Shown here piece by piece: positions 13,930 to 25,855 of a stretch of DNA of 64,000 nucleotides. The DNA comes from Sipunculus nudus (Eukaryota; Annelida; Sipuncula; Golfingiida; Sipunculidae). The stretch's first letter is position 1. The number at the start of each line of letters is the position of its first letter. The notes below the pieces were generated by a model. The model made no database searches. It worked only from the letters and a program-made list of their open reading frames with translations, and was not told where the DNA came from. Both the position numbers and the translations under genes were made by a program. The stretch covers positions 12,481,019 to 12,545,018 of the forward strand of contig CM049306.1 in the NCBI GenBank assembly GCA_026874595.1, given 5' to 3'.

Positions 13930-15464
13930 AGAACTAGAACGGAATCTCATGACATTTTTGGGCATTTCGGGTATGAGTCTATGGAGAATTGGTTAGATTT
14001 TTGTGTGGATCCTTCAAATGGACTAGATTCATAAATGTCATCAAGGAAAATGTCATCAAGTCAAATATGCACGAAAAAATAGGAATATTGATGAAAAAGT
14101 AAATAAAAACGTGGGTTGCGGTAGGCTTGTATTAATAAGAATGCTTATTCTAGACGACAATATTTGCCCATGTGTCACTAGATACGAAAGATCTTATTTT
14201 AGTAATCATATATTGACATAATATTCAAGTCTATTTTATATGACTTTTGCTTGCCTTATGTGAATATTCTAGCTTCATTGCTTTAAATATTTTTTTTTCA
14301 AACAAGTATAGTGTCATAAGATACAGCAAGGCAGAGCATCATGTCATATCATCAAAAAAGAAGTTTCAAAGGACTGCGTTGTATTGATCGCCGTCAACCA
14401 CTACCGACATTTTCATGATTCATAACCTCCAAGTCTTTATAGGGGTTGTCTTTATGTTTGTGCCAGGATGTCTTTATTTGTGGAAAAAAGACCATCTATC
14501 ACGGTTATTTTAGTGGTATATGAATAAGTGAACTACGAAATTTAAGATGCAAGCACGAAAAGATATTGAGGTCTTGTTGGGAACCGGTCTTTCTGCATTA
14601 TCAGTGCAAAACAGACCTCGTCACTTAGGTTAATGTTAACACATGTATAGAACATCTATCACACCTAGGGTTCAGGAAGGGCACGGACTGGAGTCAGAGA
14701 ACCTGGGACATCCGAGAAAAATACAATATAACGGGAGATTGACTCGGGTCATCAATAAACAAACTGTATGAAATGTTGTAAGTTAACACTAAAGGGAAAG
14801 AGGTATTTCTTGTGATGAAGCATTCAGCATAGTCCTCGTCGTTTTCTTAGTTGGCCCTAAGTGTGGCTACTTCAGCTTGGAATTAAGGAATGCCAACCTA
14901 AACACTAGTGTATATTGAATGCGATTAACAATTTTTTCCCGTCGGGCATTGACACTTGCGGTTTCCCCGACAAAACAAATACTTTATAATATATTTTAAT
15001 GGTAGTTTGCCGGAAGGTAAATATAATATATTCTAATGTCGATGCCGGAAGATAAAGCAAGGTACTTTTCAAAAGTCTGACGTAAAAATTTCCCGTTAGT
15101 TGGACTTTTATTGGACTAGAAATAGGTACTTCCAGATTCGCGAGTCTGGCTAAACCAGCGATACGACCCAGTACGGTGACAGTTTACCTCACGGATGGTT
15201 GAACAGAACTGTTCAAATACGTTTAGGCACATATTTCCTGGTGCAGCATGATGACATCATATAACCCCTTGATATTAACGTTAATACAGATTCTTAAACG
15301 CCATTGGGACCGAAATAACTGCCAAATTATTAGTATGAAGGAAATGGGCACTGACTGTAAATAAAATGAGATATTGCTCCTTCTCCAAACTCAGCCAATA
15401 GGAGTTTGCATGGTTTTAACCACAGCGATGTGTGATGGGGAGGATTTTTATTAACATTAGGGTC
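13930..15464. other. Unassigned sequence
   Basis: No gene, RNA or repeat recognised between the two large elements. Confidence 0.5.
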
Positions 15465-16016
15465 TACCCAGCAAACACATAACGTAACCATAACGTTCCT
15501 GGAATGTCCTGGTTTGGTCACGAAAAGGACGTCGCCAAATAACGTCACCAGGACGTTATGGGAACATTTTACTGTAGCTGCAAGAAATGCGCATGCGCAC
15601 TAGATGACATCGCTTCAGGAGACGCCGTCATATTATCAGGATAATCTGAATAATCTACATTATACCAACTGCAGTGGAAGACATCCATAATTTCAAAGTA
15701 AGTGAACTTAAGACATAATACCCAAAGAAAACTTAGATATAATTATTTTGTGATAAAGGACAATTTAAGTAGTAATACAAAGAGTGTTTGAAACTTCAAA
15801 ATACTCCCATGCCTGGTTTGATGTTTTTTGCTTGCTCTGAGGGCATAACCGGTAAATCTTTAAAAAGAATGATGAAAATATGGCATTGGTGTACAAAACA
15901 CTCTGTGTGAAGAAGCAGCCTGTAAAAATTAAATTGATATCATTATTTTAAGCTATTGTAAACAAAGTCCAGTTTGAACGTCACATAAACGTCCGGAAAA
16001 CGTCAGTTCTTTTACC

Positions 16017-16033
16017 ATATATATATATATATA

Positions 16034-16098
<65 letters not shown>
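16017..16098. repeat. (AT)n microsatellite
   Basis: About 80 bp of AT with one TTTT interruption, at the inner edge of the left subterminal repeats. A G homopolymer of about 20 nt follows at 16190-16209. Confidence 0.95.
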
Positions 16099-16100
<2 letters not shown>

Positions 16101-16238
16101 CCAGGCGCGGATCAAGGATTTTTTGCATCGAGTGGTCAATGGGTGTTATGCATTAAAATTGTCTATATAAAGGTCGTTGGGTGAGAGCGGGGGGGGGGGG
16201 GGGGGGGGGCACGTTATATAAGACAATACGAAAGCATA

Positions 16239-17831
16239 TTGCTGCCACCTGGTAAATGAAAATAAACTATTGATCTCGTACGTATGATATAGGCCTACTT
16301 TATATCTCGCACGAGCGACATATTATCTCGTACCGTACGTACGACATATTGCCTCGGACAAGAGCTACAGCTATACCAAATAGCCTGATTTTAAGAGATA
16401 TTCAATTTCAAAATTGATCTAAGAATTAGATATTTGACATAAAGCACGGTGTGGTGGGTCGTTTAAAATATTTAATGCATAGGCCTTTACAGCCATTGAT
16501 ACGATTGGTTGGTAGCTGAACAGGAAACATTCCATTTTATTAGTTACTTATAACTTTTATTATGAACTAAAAAATATTATAAACTATCACCCATGGACGT
16601 GCGATTAATCTGTGACAGAAGAATACGAAATTCTGATGCAAGTCTTTTCCTTATAAATCAGGCTGAAGTGGTGATATAAAATCTACACCTCATATCGGTC
16701 TCATACGTGTAATCTGCCCATCACGGCGTGAAGTTCAACTTATGCAGTGTAAATACAGTGTAATGTCCTAACATTTTACGATGTCCTTTCAATATTTCAA
16801 TATATCTCACAATTATCCATTCTCAAACACTTAAAGTCAGGCTCATAGGCAGTTGTTACCTCTTGCCCGAACCCTTTTTTCTACAAGTAGTTTCAATTTG
16901 GCAAAGGCAATATTTTTTAGCTCGGCTGACTATAATTCATCTGAGCTAAACACGTGGTCCATTGTCCGTCGGTCCGTTTGACTGGCACGTTTTGAATCCA
17001 AAATATGGCATACGGTATACTGTTAGATGTCCCCAAGATCTACAAACCGAAAACTGGTTCACTGCGACTTTGTTACTTTCAGATATTAAGGAAAAACCTC
17101 AATTTTCCATTTAAAACCTATTACCACACTTTGGGAATGCCTAATATCAAAACCACTCATCTGTTTTTCATATTTACTCATTTTCTTCATATTAACCATA
17201 AATATTCCCGTATATAGTTTGAAACTGTTTCCATGCATATGTTTGAACATGCTTCAGTTTGAACATTAGGAAACATATGGTCAGATCACAAAATATTCTT
17301 TGCAACAATATCATATCAACCATCCACGGCCTATATTACCTGTTCCTCTCAGACATTATCTTCATTTGATATAAATTTAGATTTTTAACTTCAAGGTCAA
17401 CTTCAGCTGAGCACAGAGACCCATGGGTCCCTTGTTTTCTTATAAACATTATGACCGGCTCACTATTATAACATCATACGCTGCTATCATACCTATCTAA
17501 AACTAAAAGTTTTGTATATCACGTGCAGACATCGATTTGATATATTTCACTTCCTTGAAATATTTATAATTTTGTGTGTGTGTGTGTTCGTTTCAACTGT
17601 GTTTCAGCGGTTTGCAAGAAGGTGGAGCTGTTGTAAAGTTAGGATGAGAGCATGCCTTATTTAAACAGATATATATAGGTCTACATGGCTTATATATCAT
17701 TATCAGCTGGCCTAGCTTTTTTTTGTAATCTGAGAATGAGTTCCGTAAGATTACTTATATATGTCGTACGTAGGGGACAATATGCATGTCGTACGTAGGA
17801 GATAAATCATTTTTTTACCAGGTGGCAGCAA
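16239..17831. mobile_element. Nested TA-flanked element, 1.6 kb
   Basis: Left end TA|TTGCTGCCACCTGGTAAA and right end TTTACCAGGTGGCAGCAA|TA are perfect inverted repeats of 18 bp, each next to TA. Similarity continues inward through CGTACG-type motifs (GATCTCGTACGTATG; reverse of GTCGTACGTAGGAGATAAA). No transposase is seen; the interior is occupied by a family A repeat. Probably a non-autonomous element inserted into the larger TIR element. Confidence 0.6.
16915..17437 (+). repeat. Dispersed family A, copy 1
   Basis: Starts TTTTTAGCTCGGCTGACTAT with CATCTGAGC shortly after, then GTCCGTCGGTCCG, and ends GCTGAGCACAG..CCCATGGGTCCCTTGTTTT. The same start and end recur at 29084-30735 and 46704-47484. 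Confidence 0.65.
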
Positions 17832-17839
17832 TACCATTC

Positions 17840-19966
17840 CGTTAAACACAAGTGAATACCATTTATGAATATTTTACACATGGTGCATGGCTGTAGTTTT
17901 TTTCAGATCCAAACTTCGCTGTCGTGCATGATACTTAATCCTCAGTACATAATGCTGTGGAGGTGGTCCACTCTTCCTGGGTAGATTGCGGATATGATGT
18001 GAGTCAGTTCATCAATTCCGTGTTCAATATCCAGTTTATCTTATTTTCGGATGTTAAACAAGCACAAAGAATTAGCATTCCTACAAGTACAACTGGTCAT
18101 CTAAAGTCATTACAGGTCATCGGATTAATACTGCATTTTTCAAGGTTCTTAATTCGCTTCACGGATAAAAAAAAGATCATTCCATAAAGCGGAAAGGATG
18201 CAATCCCTGATAAACATATGTGGAAGACTTGAAGTGGGACTAGTTTTATTTACAGGGGAGAACCGGTAATGTATTGTCCTAGTATATGTACTGGAGGTTG
18301 CGCTCTCCATTAATTTGAAATTGAGCTCGAAAGTTAACACCTTAAAATAGGAAATTTGATATTATATGCTTTCTTGTCCATTATATCATACAGTATAATA
18401 TAAATCGTTGTGAAATGTATACTGTTGCAGAAACATGATATGGCCCTACCGCACAGCAAGCTGCATGAGATAACAAGTATATCAACACCTCTGATGAAAG
18501 TGAGCCGCAATCATAAGGAACGGACATTGCAATGAGTTGTATCTGCATTCTGAAGGAGACGGAGATGGTAAATGTTATAATTTCATGGAATAATCTGTTG
18601 TTAAGTTTTGAGTGTTCTATATATTTTCGAATCAAATGAGATTCTTGCGGTCATTTATAAAAAGTATAACACATTGGTAATAGGGATTCGATTATGCTTT
18701 ATAATTTTCGCACATAAAATGCTATTGAGCTGAAGTTGTATGTATTTCCATATTGTATATCATAATTGACAGCAGGGACAATATTCCGCTGTCATGCATC
18801 TCATCTGTGGCCACGCCTGGGAATGCCTTTTATTCTTTAATTAACGGGAACTATATGCCGGGTTTGTTATGGGGGGGGGGGGGGGGGGAGGGGAGTCAAC
18901 TTCATTTCCTTTTTTTTCACCTAAATCTTGAGAAAGTGACACAATATATCTCCAGGTATCGTCACAGCGCCTTCTATTTTATCAGAAACTACATATCCAC
19001 ATAAGAATGGACAAAACGTATAAATAATGAATTATTTTTTTTCAGATGAGAGTTGAGATATATAGGTCGATGAGAATTTAAAGGCTATACACCAGCACAT
19101 CTTTCGGTCACTCTGTTCCTGTCAAAGTTACATCCATTTTCCTAGCCAAGCTGACTTCGCCTTTCATGTTCAAGCCCTGGTACTTCCTTCTACGAAAGCA
19201 GGTAAATCTGTTATGACATTTCTGAGTTAAAATTTATTTGTGATTGTTTATACATTATAAAATATTAAGCATCTTTCAGCTCATCTGTATAAGCTATTAC
19301 CACCGCTTCCAATGTCCGTTTGTGAGCACCTTTTCTCAGAAATGACTGATGAATGTTATTTAAATTTTGTGCACATGCATGTTCAGTCGGGCAGGGATTA
19401 GCACATCCCACTTTTGGTGGTTACACATAAAACTATTTATTTTACACGGACTGTACAAATAGGTATTATAACTAATAACTAGACACTGTTAATAGCTGAG
19501 GTTATGGCGTCGGGTAATGTGTAGGGGTGAACTCTAATATCCACGCCTGGAATCGAACTCTGGTCACCAGCGGAAAGAGCTGAGTGATTTATCCCATGAC
19601 TGTTCAGGCCCTGTATTTTGTTTATTTTAAAAAGTCTTGGTTTAATAATGAATTACAGCACAGATTTGTGGCATTCTGTGCCACTGGTGTCCAGATATTC
19701 ACTAAATTATATCTTATGTTTATCTTGGTTAAAGAGTTTCACATGACCAAAACACGTGCATGCATGGCAACTTACTTTCATATAGTTATAAGCGATATTA
19801 TTCTGTTTCAGCAGTTTTTATTGTACTTTGTACAGACTTTGAATAAGTTTTTATATTTGATGTTACGATCGGGCACGGTATTTGTTTCATTGGTGAGCAT
19901 GCATGGTCACTTGTGTTCTTTGTTGAAGCTAATAATTCATGTTGTGTTCATGTGTGTCGGTTACAG
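17840..19966. other. Interior of the TIR element, weak exon-like stretches
   Basis: After TTTTTTTCAG near 17907 one frame reads PNFAVVHDT, stop, SSVHNAVEVVHSSWV, which resembles a decayed N-terminal module of element-associated proteins. A second splice-bounded stretch lies at 19096-19201. A G-run lies at 18871-18888. None is firm enough for a CDS call. Confidence 0.25.
19545..19590 (-). mobile_element. tRNA-like SINE head
   Basis: On the minus strand GAGTTCGATTCC (19560-19549) is a near-perfect pol III B box, preceded by CAGCTCTTTCCGCTGG, a weak A-box-like sequence. No tRNA cloverleaf could be drawn. Confidence 0.3.
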
Positions 19967-20092
19967 CTATCTTATGGCATGTGGGAGACATCACAAGCTA
20001 AGGCAAAGTGAGGGGCTGCTGGGAGATCACAGTCATGCCAACAATACACCATTTAGCGACTCTCAGGGGCACACCACGAAAAAACGACGAAA
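19967..20092 (+). CDS. Candidate internal exon of the TIR element's gene, partial
   Basis: TCGGTTACAG precedes 19967 and AA|GTAAGT follows 20092. Only one of three frames is open and it encodes 41 codons, rich in His, Ser and Gln and ending in a basic cluster (TTKKRRK) that looks like a nuclear localisation signal. The exon ends in phase 2, which matches the next candidate exon. Function is unknown. The frame stays open upstream to 19584, so the acceptor could be wrong and the exon longer. A possible further exon lies at 19096-19201 (CCAG|..CAG|GTAAAT) but its phase does not join directly. Confidence 0.4.
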
Positions 20093-20475
20093 GTAAGTTT
20101 TTTAAGGTTTATGTTATAAATAACACTTGTTGTCAATTCAAGCAAATGATATCTATAAAACTGAATTGAATTGAAGGGTCGGCTTCGAGATAATTATGCA
20201 AACAAATTCCTGTTCTTACCTTGTGTCCTAAGACTTTTTACATTGCCTTTTCGTTTTCCTAAGCTATCAGTTAATCATATCAGAATTACTATTTACTTAA
20301 CTTTTCTTTACCCTACGTTTCATTTATACAATAAGAAGTATCCTTATAATATTTAAGAATATGTCCTTTATAAGGTTGAATTTTATTACTTAAGTTTAAT
20401 TGATACAATCTGTCAGCATTGTAACTTTTCCACAATCTTACTTGAGTACATGACTTGTTAATACAATATTTGCAG

Positions 20476-20710
20476 TATGTTTTCTATTGGCAGGAGGCCT
20501 ATAAAGCATTGCATAAAACATTCAAGAAACTTAAGTATCTGTTTTATACCCATTAAGGAATCCCAGGCCAAGAATGCTCCAGCCGTAATACGGAACAGAG
20601 AACAGCTGCAATATACGGAACAGCGCACAACCATCAAAACCGGGGTTCGAGCCACCAAGGACAATATTAAAGCCCGCATAGCGCAACATCTGACACCGAG
20701 ACTTCAATAA
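20476..20710 (+). CDS. Candidate terminal exon of the TIR element's gene
   Basis: Two alternative acceptors 18 bp apart (TTTGCAG|T at 20476 and ATTGGCAG|G at 20494) both restore the frame left by the upstream exon. The shared reading frame then runs through a basic, Gln- and Arg-rich segment (AVIRNREQLQYTEQRT, DNIKARIAQHLTPRLQ) to TAA at 20708-20710. A canonical AATAAA follows at 20720-20725. I do not recognise the family. Position between the coding interior and the right TIR suggests it is the C-terminus of an element-encoded protein, perhaps a transposase, but no catalytic motif is visible in what I can read. Confidence 0.45.
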
Positions 20711-20719
20711 ACCATCTTA

Positions 20720-20725
20720 AATAAA
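20720..20725 (+). terminator. Candidate poly(A) signal of the TIR element's gene
   Basis: AATAAA begins 10 nt after the TAA, upstream of the right-end ACGT repeats. Confidence 0.4.
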
Positions 20726-20949
20726 ACACGTAGTTCTCCAAATGAATGTTTGCATGAAAATGAAAGGGATTTGAAAGGTTGTGTGAAGGTTCCTGGAATG
20801 TCATTTCATGACGTTATAGCATGACGTTCAGGGGACGTCTACAAAACTCCACACATTCACGTCAGCAGGACGTTCGGGTCGAACGTCCCCATGACATACA
20901 CGTAACGTCACCCTAACGTCCCCGAAACGTTATTTTGTTTGCTGGGTAT

Positions 20950-22720
20950 CCTCGAAAGTCAGTCATACTGGGTTTTACCGCTGATAGCGGTACTTGTTGT
21001 ACCTAGAATTTGAGCATTAAGCAGGACAAGCCTTCCGGCCTGATCTAAGGTCTGGTTGTGAGGCTGGTCAGCGTCCAGTTCTCGACTGCTCATACACAAA
21101 CAAATCAAAAACCTGACATGGACATCTTTTATAAACATGTATTAATAAGAACCCTCAATAACCCTACTAAGCTGTTTCAAAACCAAACCAAATCTACTTC
21201 TCTTGAGGCAGAGGACTTGATATTTACATTTACATTACAACACCTCGTCACCTGCATCGCCACGCCCTATCAGTCTCTATCAGTCTAAACTGACTAACCT
21301 TAATGTATCAGCCATATACAATATTGTTGTCGATATATGATCCAATCAGCTATACATTGGGACTTAAACTGGTATTTAAGTTCAGTGTCTGATATAATGT
21401 CAAATTTAACCTATTTATATTGTTTATTGTTGTTTCTTTTATCCATTTACGCTATTTTTACAGGTACTTTACACTGTGTGTATATGTTTTTTGTACATTC
21501 TCAAACGTTTATTTAATTGACTGATAACCGGACCATGGTGAATTTTATGTATGACGTCACTAGCACTTCACCGGGATTTCTGGATGCACTGACGTGAATT
21601 TTACTTTGTAATTAAACCTTATAGGGGTTGATGAGATGAATTCTATATCAATATGTTGGTCCAAATATTTTTAGCTTCTTAGAAAACTGATCTTTTGTTG
21701 GTCGTAGGTTAGTGATTTGCACCTGATATTTATTTTTGAGCTTCCAAAATGTAAAAAAAAGTCCATTATCGCTCAGTTGCGGGCGTGGGGGGGGGGGGGG
21801 GGGTTCAAGTTGTCGCTTGGCGATTGCAAACAGTTAGTTTCAATAACTGTGCAGCCAACATGCATTCACCATTAATATGTACAATATTATTAACAGTTGA
21901 GATACTTAGTACAATCTTCAATAAACTAAAGTGATAACAATAATCAGAGGAGCCCTTTTTTCCAACTTTTTCTTCAGTTTGAAATAGGAATTTGCGTTTT
22001 CCTTATTTCAGTAAGCATTCGTGTAGATGTTACGTAATCTTACATGAACCTGTGTCTTTCTATGATTTTTGTTGTTATGTCTACTAAGAGGACATCTTAA
22101 TGCACTTTACTTATGTGCTTTTTTAACATTTACTAGGAAAGAAACCATGTTCTTACAATTAATACTAGGCTTGATATTTTATTAAGTAATTTTATGTTTT
22201 TCGTCAACATGACTGCTACGATATTTGTCAAAACATACAGTTATTTAACAAATCTTATTTGCAAACATCTTGATTTTTTTTTCATTGGGAAGCCAGTCAT
22301 TAACATTAAAACTGTGTAAAAGAGAAACACTTTTAGAAATCTCAAAAATAGCAGATTGAAGAATTCGCTTAATTCCATTGATGGCTTTTTCTTATCAGCT
22401 GAGACAAGATAAAATTAATAATTCAAAGCGTAATACTTTAATTAACCATGTAAAACAAAGTCTCTAACATGTTACTACACAACAGACAAGTTTACAGCAG
22501 TTTCCCTATTCGGAGACAGATGAATTCGTAATTAGACTTTGAGAAACCAATCAAATTAACAAAACTTATGTTGATTTATCTAACTTAAGGGTAATTTTAA
22601 TGTGGTTGATGGACAAAACTTCAGCTTTATTCACTTACTATAATTACCTTTATCTGTCCCACAAAAAAAAAGACATTTTGTCAATAAAATATTGAATTTT
22701 CCCCCCTTTAACTCTTTATC
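20950..22720. other. Unassigned sequence
   Basis: No gene supported. A G homopolymer lies at about 21786-21803. Confidence 0.5.
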
Positions 22721-22721
22721 G

Positions 22722-22800
22722 ACGATCTAAGATAATTGAATTTCCATGTACAATTTATATAAAAATTTCTCGTTTAAAGAGTGAAAGAGGGCGTTATCGA
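22722..22800 (+). repeat. Direct repeat flanking the LINE relic, left copy
   Basis: TCTAAGATAATTGAATTTCC and then AAAGAGTGAAAGAGGGCGTT. The same two phrases, in the same orientation, occur at 25070-25180 on the other side of the LINE relic. Confidence 0.55.
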
Positions 22801-23389
22801 CGATTTTTTCCCATTAATTTATTTATTCATTTTTTGCAAATATATTTTATCAGGAAAGCCTATTCACCTTAATGCTGAGTTGGTGGGGGTCCTGTTACAA
22901 TTGCATATACATGATTACAATAGAAGTTGATCATAAAATATATATAGGCAATGAGATGAAGAAGAACTAAGAAATAAATGCAATATTGAAGTCCTACATG
23001 ATACTATAAACGGATTTCGGCGAAACATGATGAGTAATAATAATCATATGTGAAACATTTACAGTCCACAATGTTAAAACATCGGATAAACATCCATATG
23101 CAAAAATATACATTTAAACCACAAGAGTTAATGTGATGCACAGGAGTAGGAATGCAGATTATTCAGTATTAAGACTTGGATAGAAAATGCTTTAACTCTC
23201 TCTCTTAAATAGGGGAAGTGACGTAAGAATTCGAATATGAACTGGCAGTTTGTGCCTGGGTACAGAATAGGGATATGAGGATTTGTAATGTTCAGACTTG
23301 CATGGGTTTGGGTAAAGGCAAATTATTATTAGAACTCCCCCTCGTTTGGTATCCATGGTTTCCCGCTAATTAAAAAAATGATTAAAATG

Positions 23390-24640
23390 TATAGTGCTTG
23401 GCCTGTGCAACATTTAAAACTAAAACTAATAAAAAGTTGCGGTTAAGTTTAGCCACGGTCATCCATTTCATTTGTCTGAGAAGATCTGCTGAAGGTAATG
23501 ATTTATCGAAGAATTTTGATACTAAACGAGCTGCTCGGTTTGAATAATTTGTAGGTGCGAAGTACTTCGCTTGTCCCAGTCACCTAATTCCGATAGGCAG
23601 TATTTAATGTGGCATTGTATTAGAGCATTATACAGAGTGAACATGGCTGACTGCAGTAATAATTGCTTAATCGATATGAAATTCCAATTCTAGGTTTCAT
23701 TTTTTTGTAAACATGACACATGAGATCTCCACTTAAAATCGCTATCTAAATTCACACCATGAAGCTTAACGCTTTTTTAAAGGTATTTACGGTTTACATA
23801 TCTTAAGACGAGTAATTTCATTTTTATCTTGTTGTTTGCCTAGTAGAAGTGTAACCGATTTATTCTGGTTTATCATTAGTCTGTTGGCTTTTTCCAAGCT
23901 CAGCTGAAGGCCTGAAAAATCTTTATTCAGTTTAAGTTAAAATATAGTGTGGTATCATCCGCATACATCATGCATTTGCAGTCGATGGATTCAAGACAAT
24001 CTATATTTACTGTTTTCGCTTTAGATATTAAACCAAGAAAGTTCTTTTTCACGTATACCATAACTAAATAATTTTTGAGGATTATTTTATAATTAAGGCA
24101 ATCAAACCCTTTTTCAATATCTAGGAAGCAGGCCGCTGTAACTTGTTCTCTGTTCTTGGCAGCCATCCAGTCATCAACCATAACAGTTGAGCTTGATCTA
24201 TTAGGTACATAACAGACTTTATCAGAAAAGAGATGATTCACACTGAAATAAGACATTACAAGTTTCTTCACATGTACTTAGATTATTTGTGGTATATGAC
24301 CAGCAATTGATATTGGCCTGTAATGATTAGGATCGGATTTGCTCCCAGCTCCTTTATAAATTGGGCTAGACTAGCTGTCCGTTAGTCTTTAGGAAAATCA
24401 CCAGTATTTCTGAGAAAGATTAAAAGTGTGCGTCAAAGAAAATGAAATAACGGGAGCTGCAGTTTTTAAAAGGAAAGGGCACATTCCAAGGATATCTCGG
24501 TTTTGACTGTCCGAAAGAGACATTAACTGTCTATACACAAACGATTTTTTAATTAAACTGAATTTAAAGCTAACGTTTCTATTACACTGCAGATGGGGCA
24601 TATCTTCAGTACACGAAGTGTTTATAGAATTTGCCACTTT
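23390..24640 (-). pseudogene. Degraded non-LTR retrotransposon reverse transcriptase
   Basis: Minus-strand frames give, in order, a pre-RT segment (SDSQNRDILGMCPFL), the block SPIYKGAGSKSDPNHYRPIS, then ACFLDIEKGFDCLNYKI (RT block A with its Asp pair), and CMMYADDTTLYF (catalytic YADD, about 23954-23965). Downstream there is GVNLDSDFKWRSHVSCL and FTLYNALIQCHIKYCLS, the usual post-YADD region. Stops and frameshifts break the frame, and the stretch between the strand-switch region and YADD is too short: the Pro-Gln-Gly and Leu-Gly-Pro-Leu blocks are missing, an in-frame loss of roughly 35 codons. Typical of a jockey/CR1-group LINE; dead. Confidence 0.85.
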
Positions 24641-25064
24641 TTCTCCGACTGTGCTAAAAAAGTCTTTAAACGTTTCTTCCTTTCTTATATTTATGTCGGA
24701 TTTAGAATTTTAGAGGGTAACACATGTTTAAGAGTTTTCATAATGTCTTTGGATTAGACTGATTGCTGTCATTATGATCATTATGATACCTGTTGTATTT
24801 AACGGATTTATTTTTGCTTTTTGTGGCCATTTTACGTAAAAAAATCTCTTCTGTACACTAAATGTCAGATGTGTTTAGGAAATGTTTAAAGGATGAATAA
24901 ACTACATTTAAAACGAAAAACGACTTTTTTCATTGGAGGGTGAACACTGCAGAGCCTGAGAAAATCAGACTTCCACATTATTAATGCAACATCCGTATCC
25001 GGTTGTGATAATATACATGTGTGGATTGGCGACAGAATAAAGTCAACACAAAACTGAACAGGAT

Positions 25065-25182
25065 CATTTTTTTTTATAATAACTTCTCTGACAAAGAGTG
25101 AAGGAGGGCGTTCTAGACGTTCTAAGATAATTGAATTTCCACTTGCAACTTTGAATAATAATTTCTCTGACAAAGAGTGTAG
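25065..25182 (+). repeat. Direct repeat flanking the LINE relic, right copy (partly duplicated)
   Basis: TTTCTCTGACAAAGAGTG-type phrase occurs twice (near 25085 and 25160) around TCTAAGATAATTGAATTTCC. It matches 22722-22800. Confidence 0.55.
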
Positions 25183-25394
25183 TGTGTCCGTGCATCATTT
25201 ATGTATAATCATATATATGTTTAATCTATATATGTATATATGTTTAAGCTCCCTGGTTTTATTTCAACGGACTCTTGTTGATGCCATATTTCGCATAATT
25301 GTTCTTCAGATTTGGGGATAGGGACCCCGGGGCCTTTCTATTTCTATATTGTAAATGCATGACATGATTTGAGTATCATATTATATATGAACCA

Positions 25395-25670
25395 TATGTT
25401 TGTCCCCCGCTCCGCGGATCCGTCCGTCAGGTTTTCGTTTCCGTGCCATATGTTTTGGAGTGTCTGGCATCTGTCTGTCTGTCACTCTGTTTGTCAGTCC
25501 GCCTGATTTACATTTCCGTGGGATAACTTTCCTAAATATTATCCTTTTTCATTCAAATTTCGGTCAGACATTGCTCTTATGCTTACCTTGGTTAGGATCG
25601 GTTTTGGAGTGTCTGGCTTTTGTCTGTCTATCACTCTGCCTGTCCCTCCTTTATCAAGCATGAAAAACAA
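25395..25670 (+). repeat. Two-copy tandem repeat, about 150 bp
   Basis: GTTTTGGAGTGTCTGGC followed by CTGTCTGTC..CACTCTG occurs at about 25452 and again at about 25602. The open frames here are low-complexity and not convincing as protein. Confidence 0.6.
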
Positions 25671-25855
25671 CAAGATCCCAAAATGGGGGACATTTATTCC
25701 ACGTATTTGCTTGTTTGAAAACAAATTCTGCTCATATGTCTTTGTATTTAAATACAACAGACTCAGTCAAAATGGAAATCAATTGATCAATTGATGCATA
25801 TCCATTGTTCAAGGTTCCTCAACAAATATTTTTCACCAGATCATAACATAAATAC

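Larger units (their letters stand above)
15467..20946 (+). mobile_element. TA-flanked TIR DNA element, 5.5 kb (host of nested insertions)
   Basis: The left end reads TA then CCCAGCAAACACATAACGT (15465-15485) and the right end is its inverse, ACGTTATTTTGTTTGCTGGG then TA (to 20948). The TIRs are about 20 bp with a few differences, and the flanking TA fits a TA target duplication. Both ends carry dense ACGT-centred subterminal motifs such as GGACGTT and AACGTCACC (15478-16010 and 20790-20940), a hallmark of transposase-binding arrays. A GTAAGT donor sits at 15698 just inside the left end, and a spliced coding tail with AATAAA ends just before the right subterminal repeats. I do not assign a superfamily. 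Confidence 0.65.

Noticed and set aside
19584-20096. 170-codon single-exon gene
   Set aside because: The first two thirds look like AT-rich intron sequence. A strong acceptor at 19966 and donor at 20093 suggest only the last 126 nt are exon.
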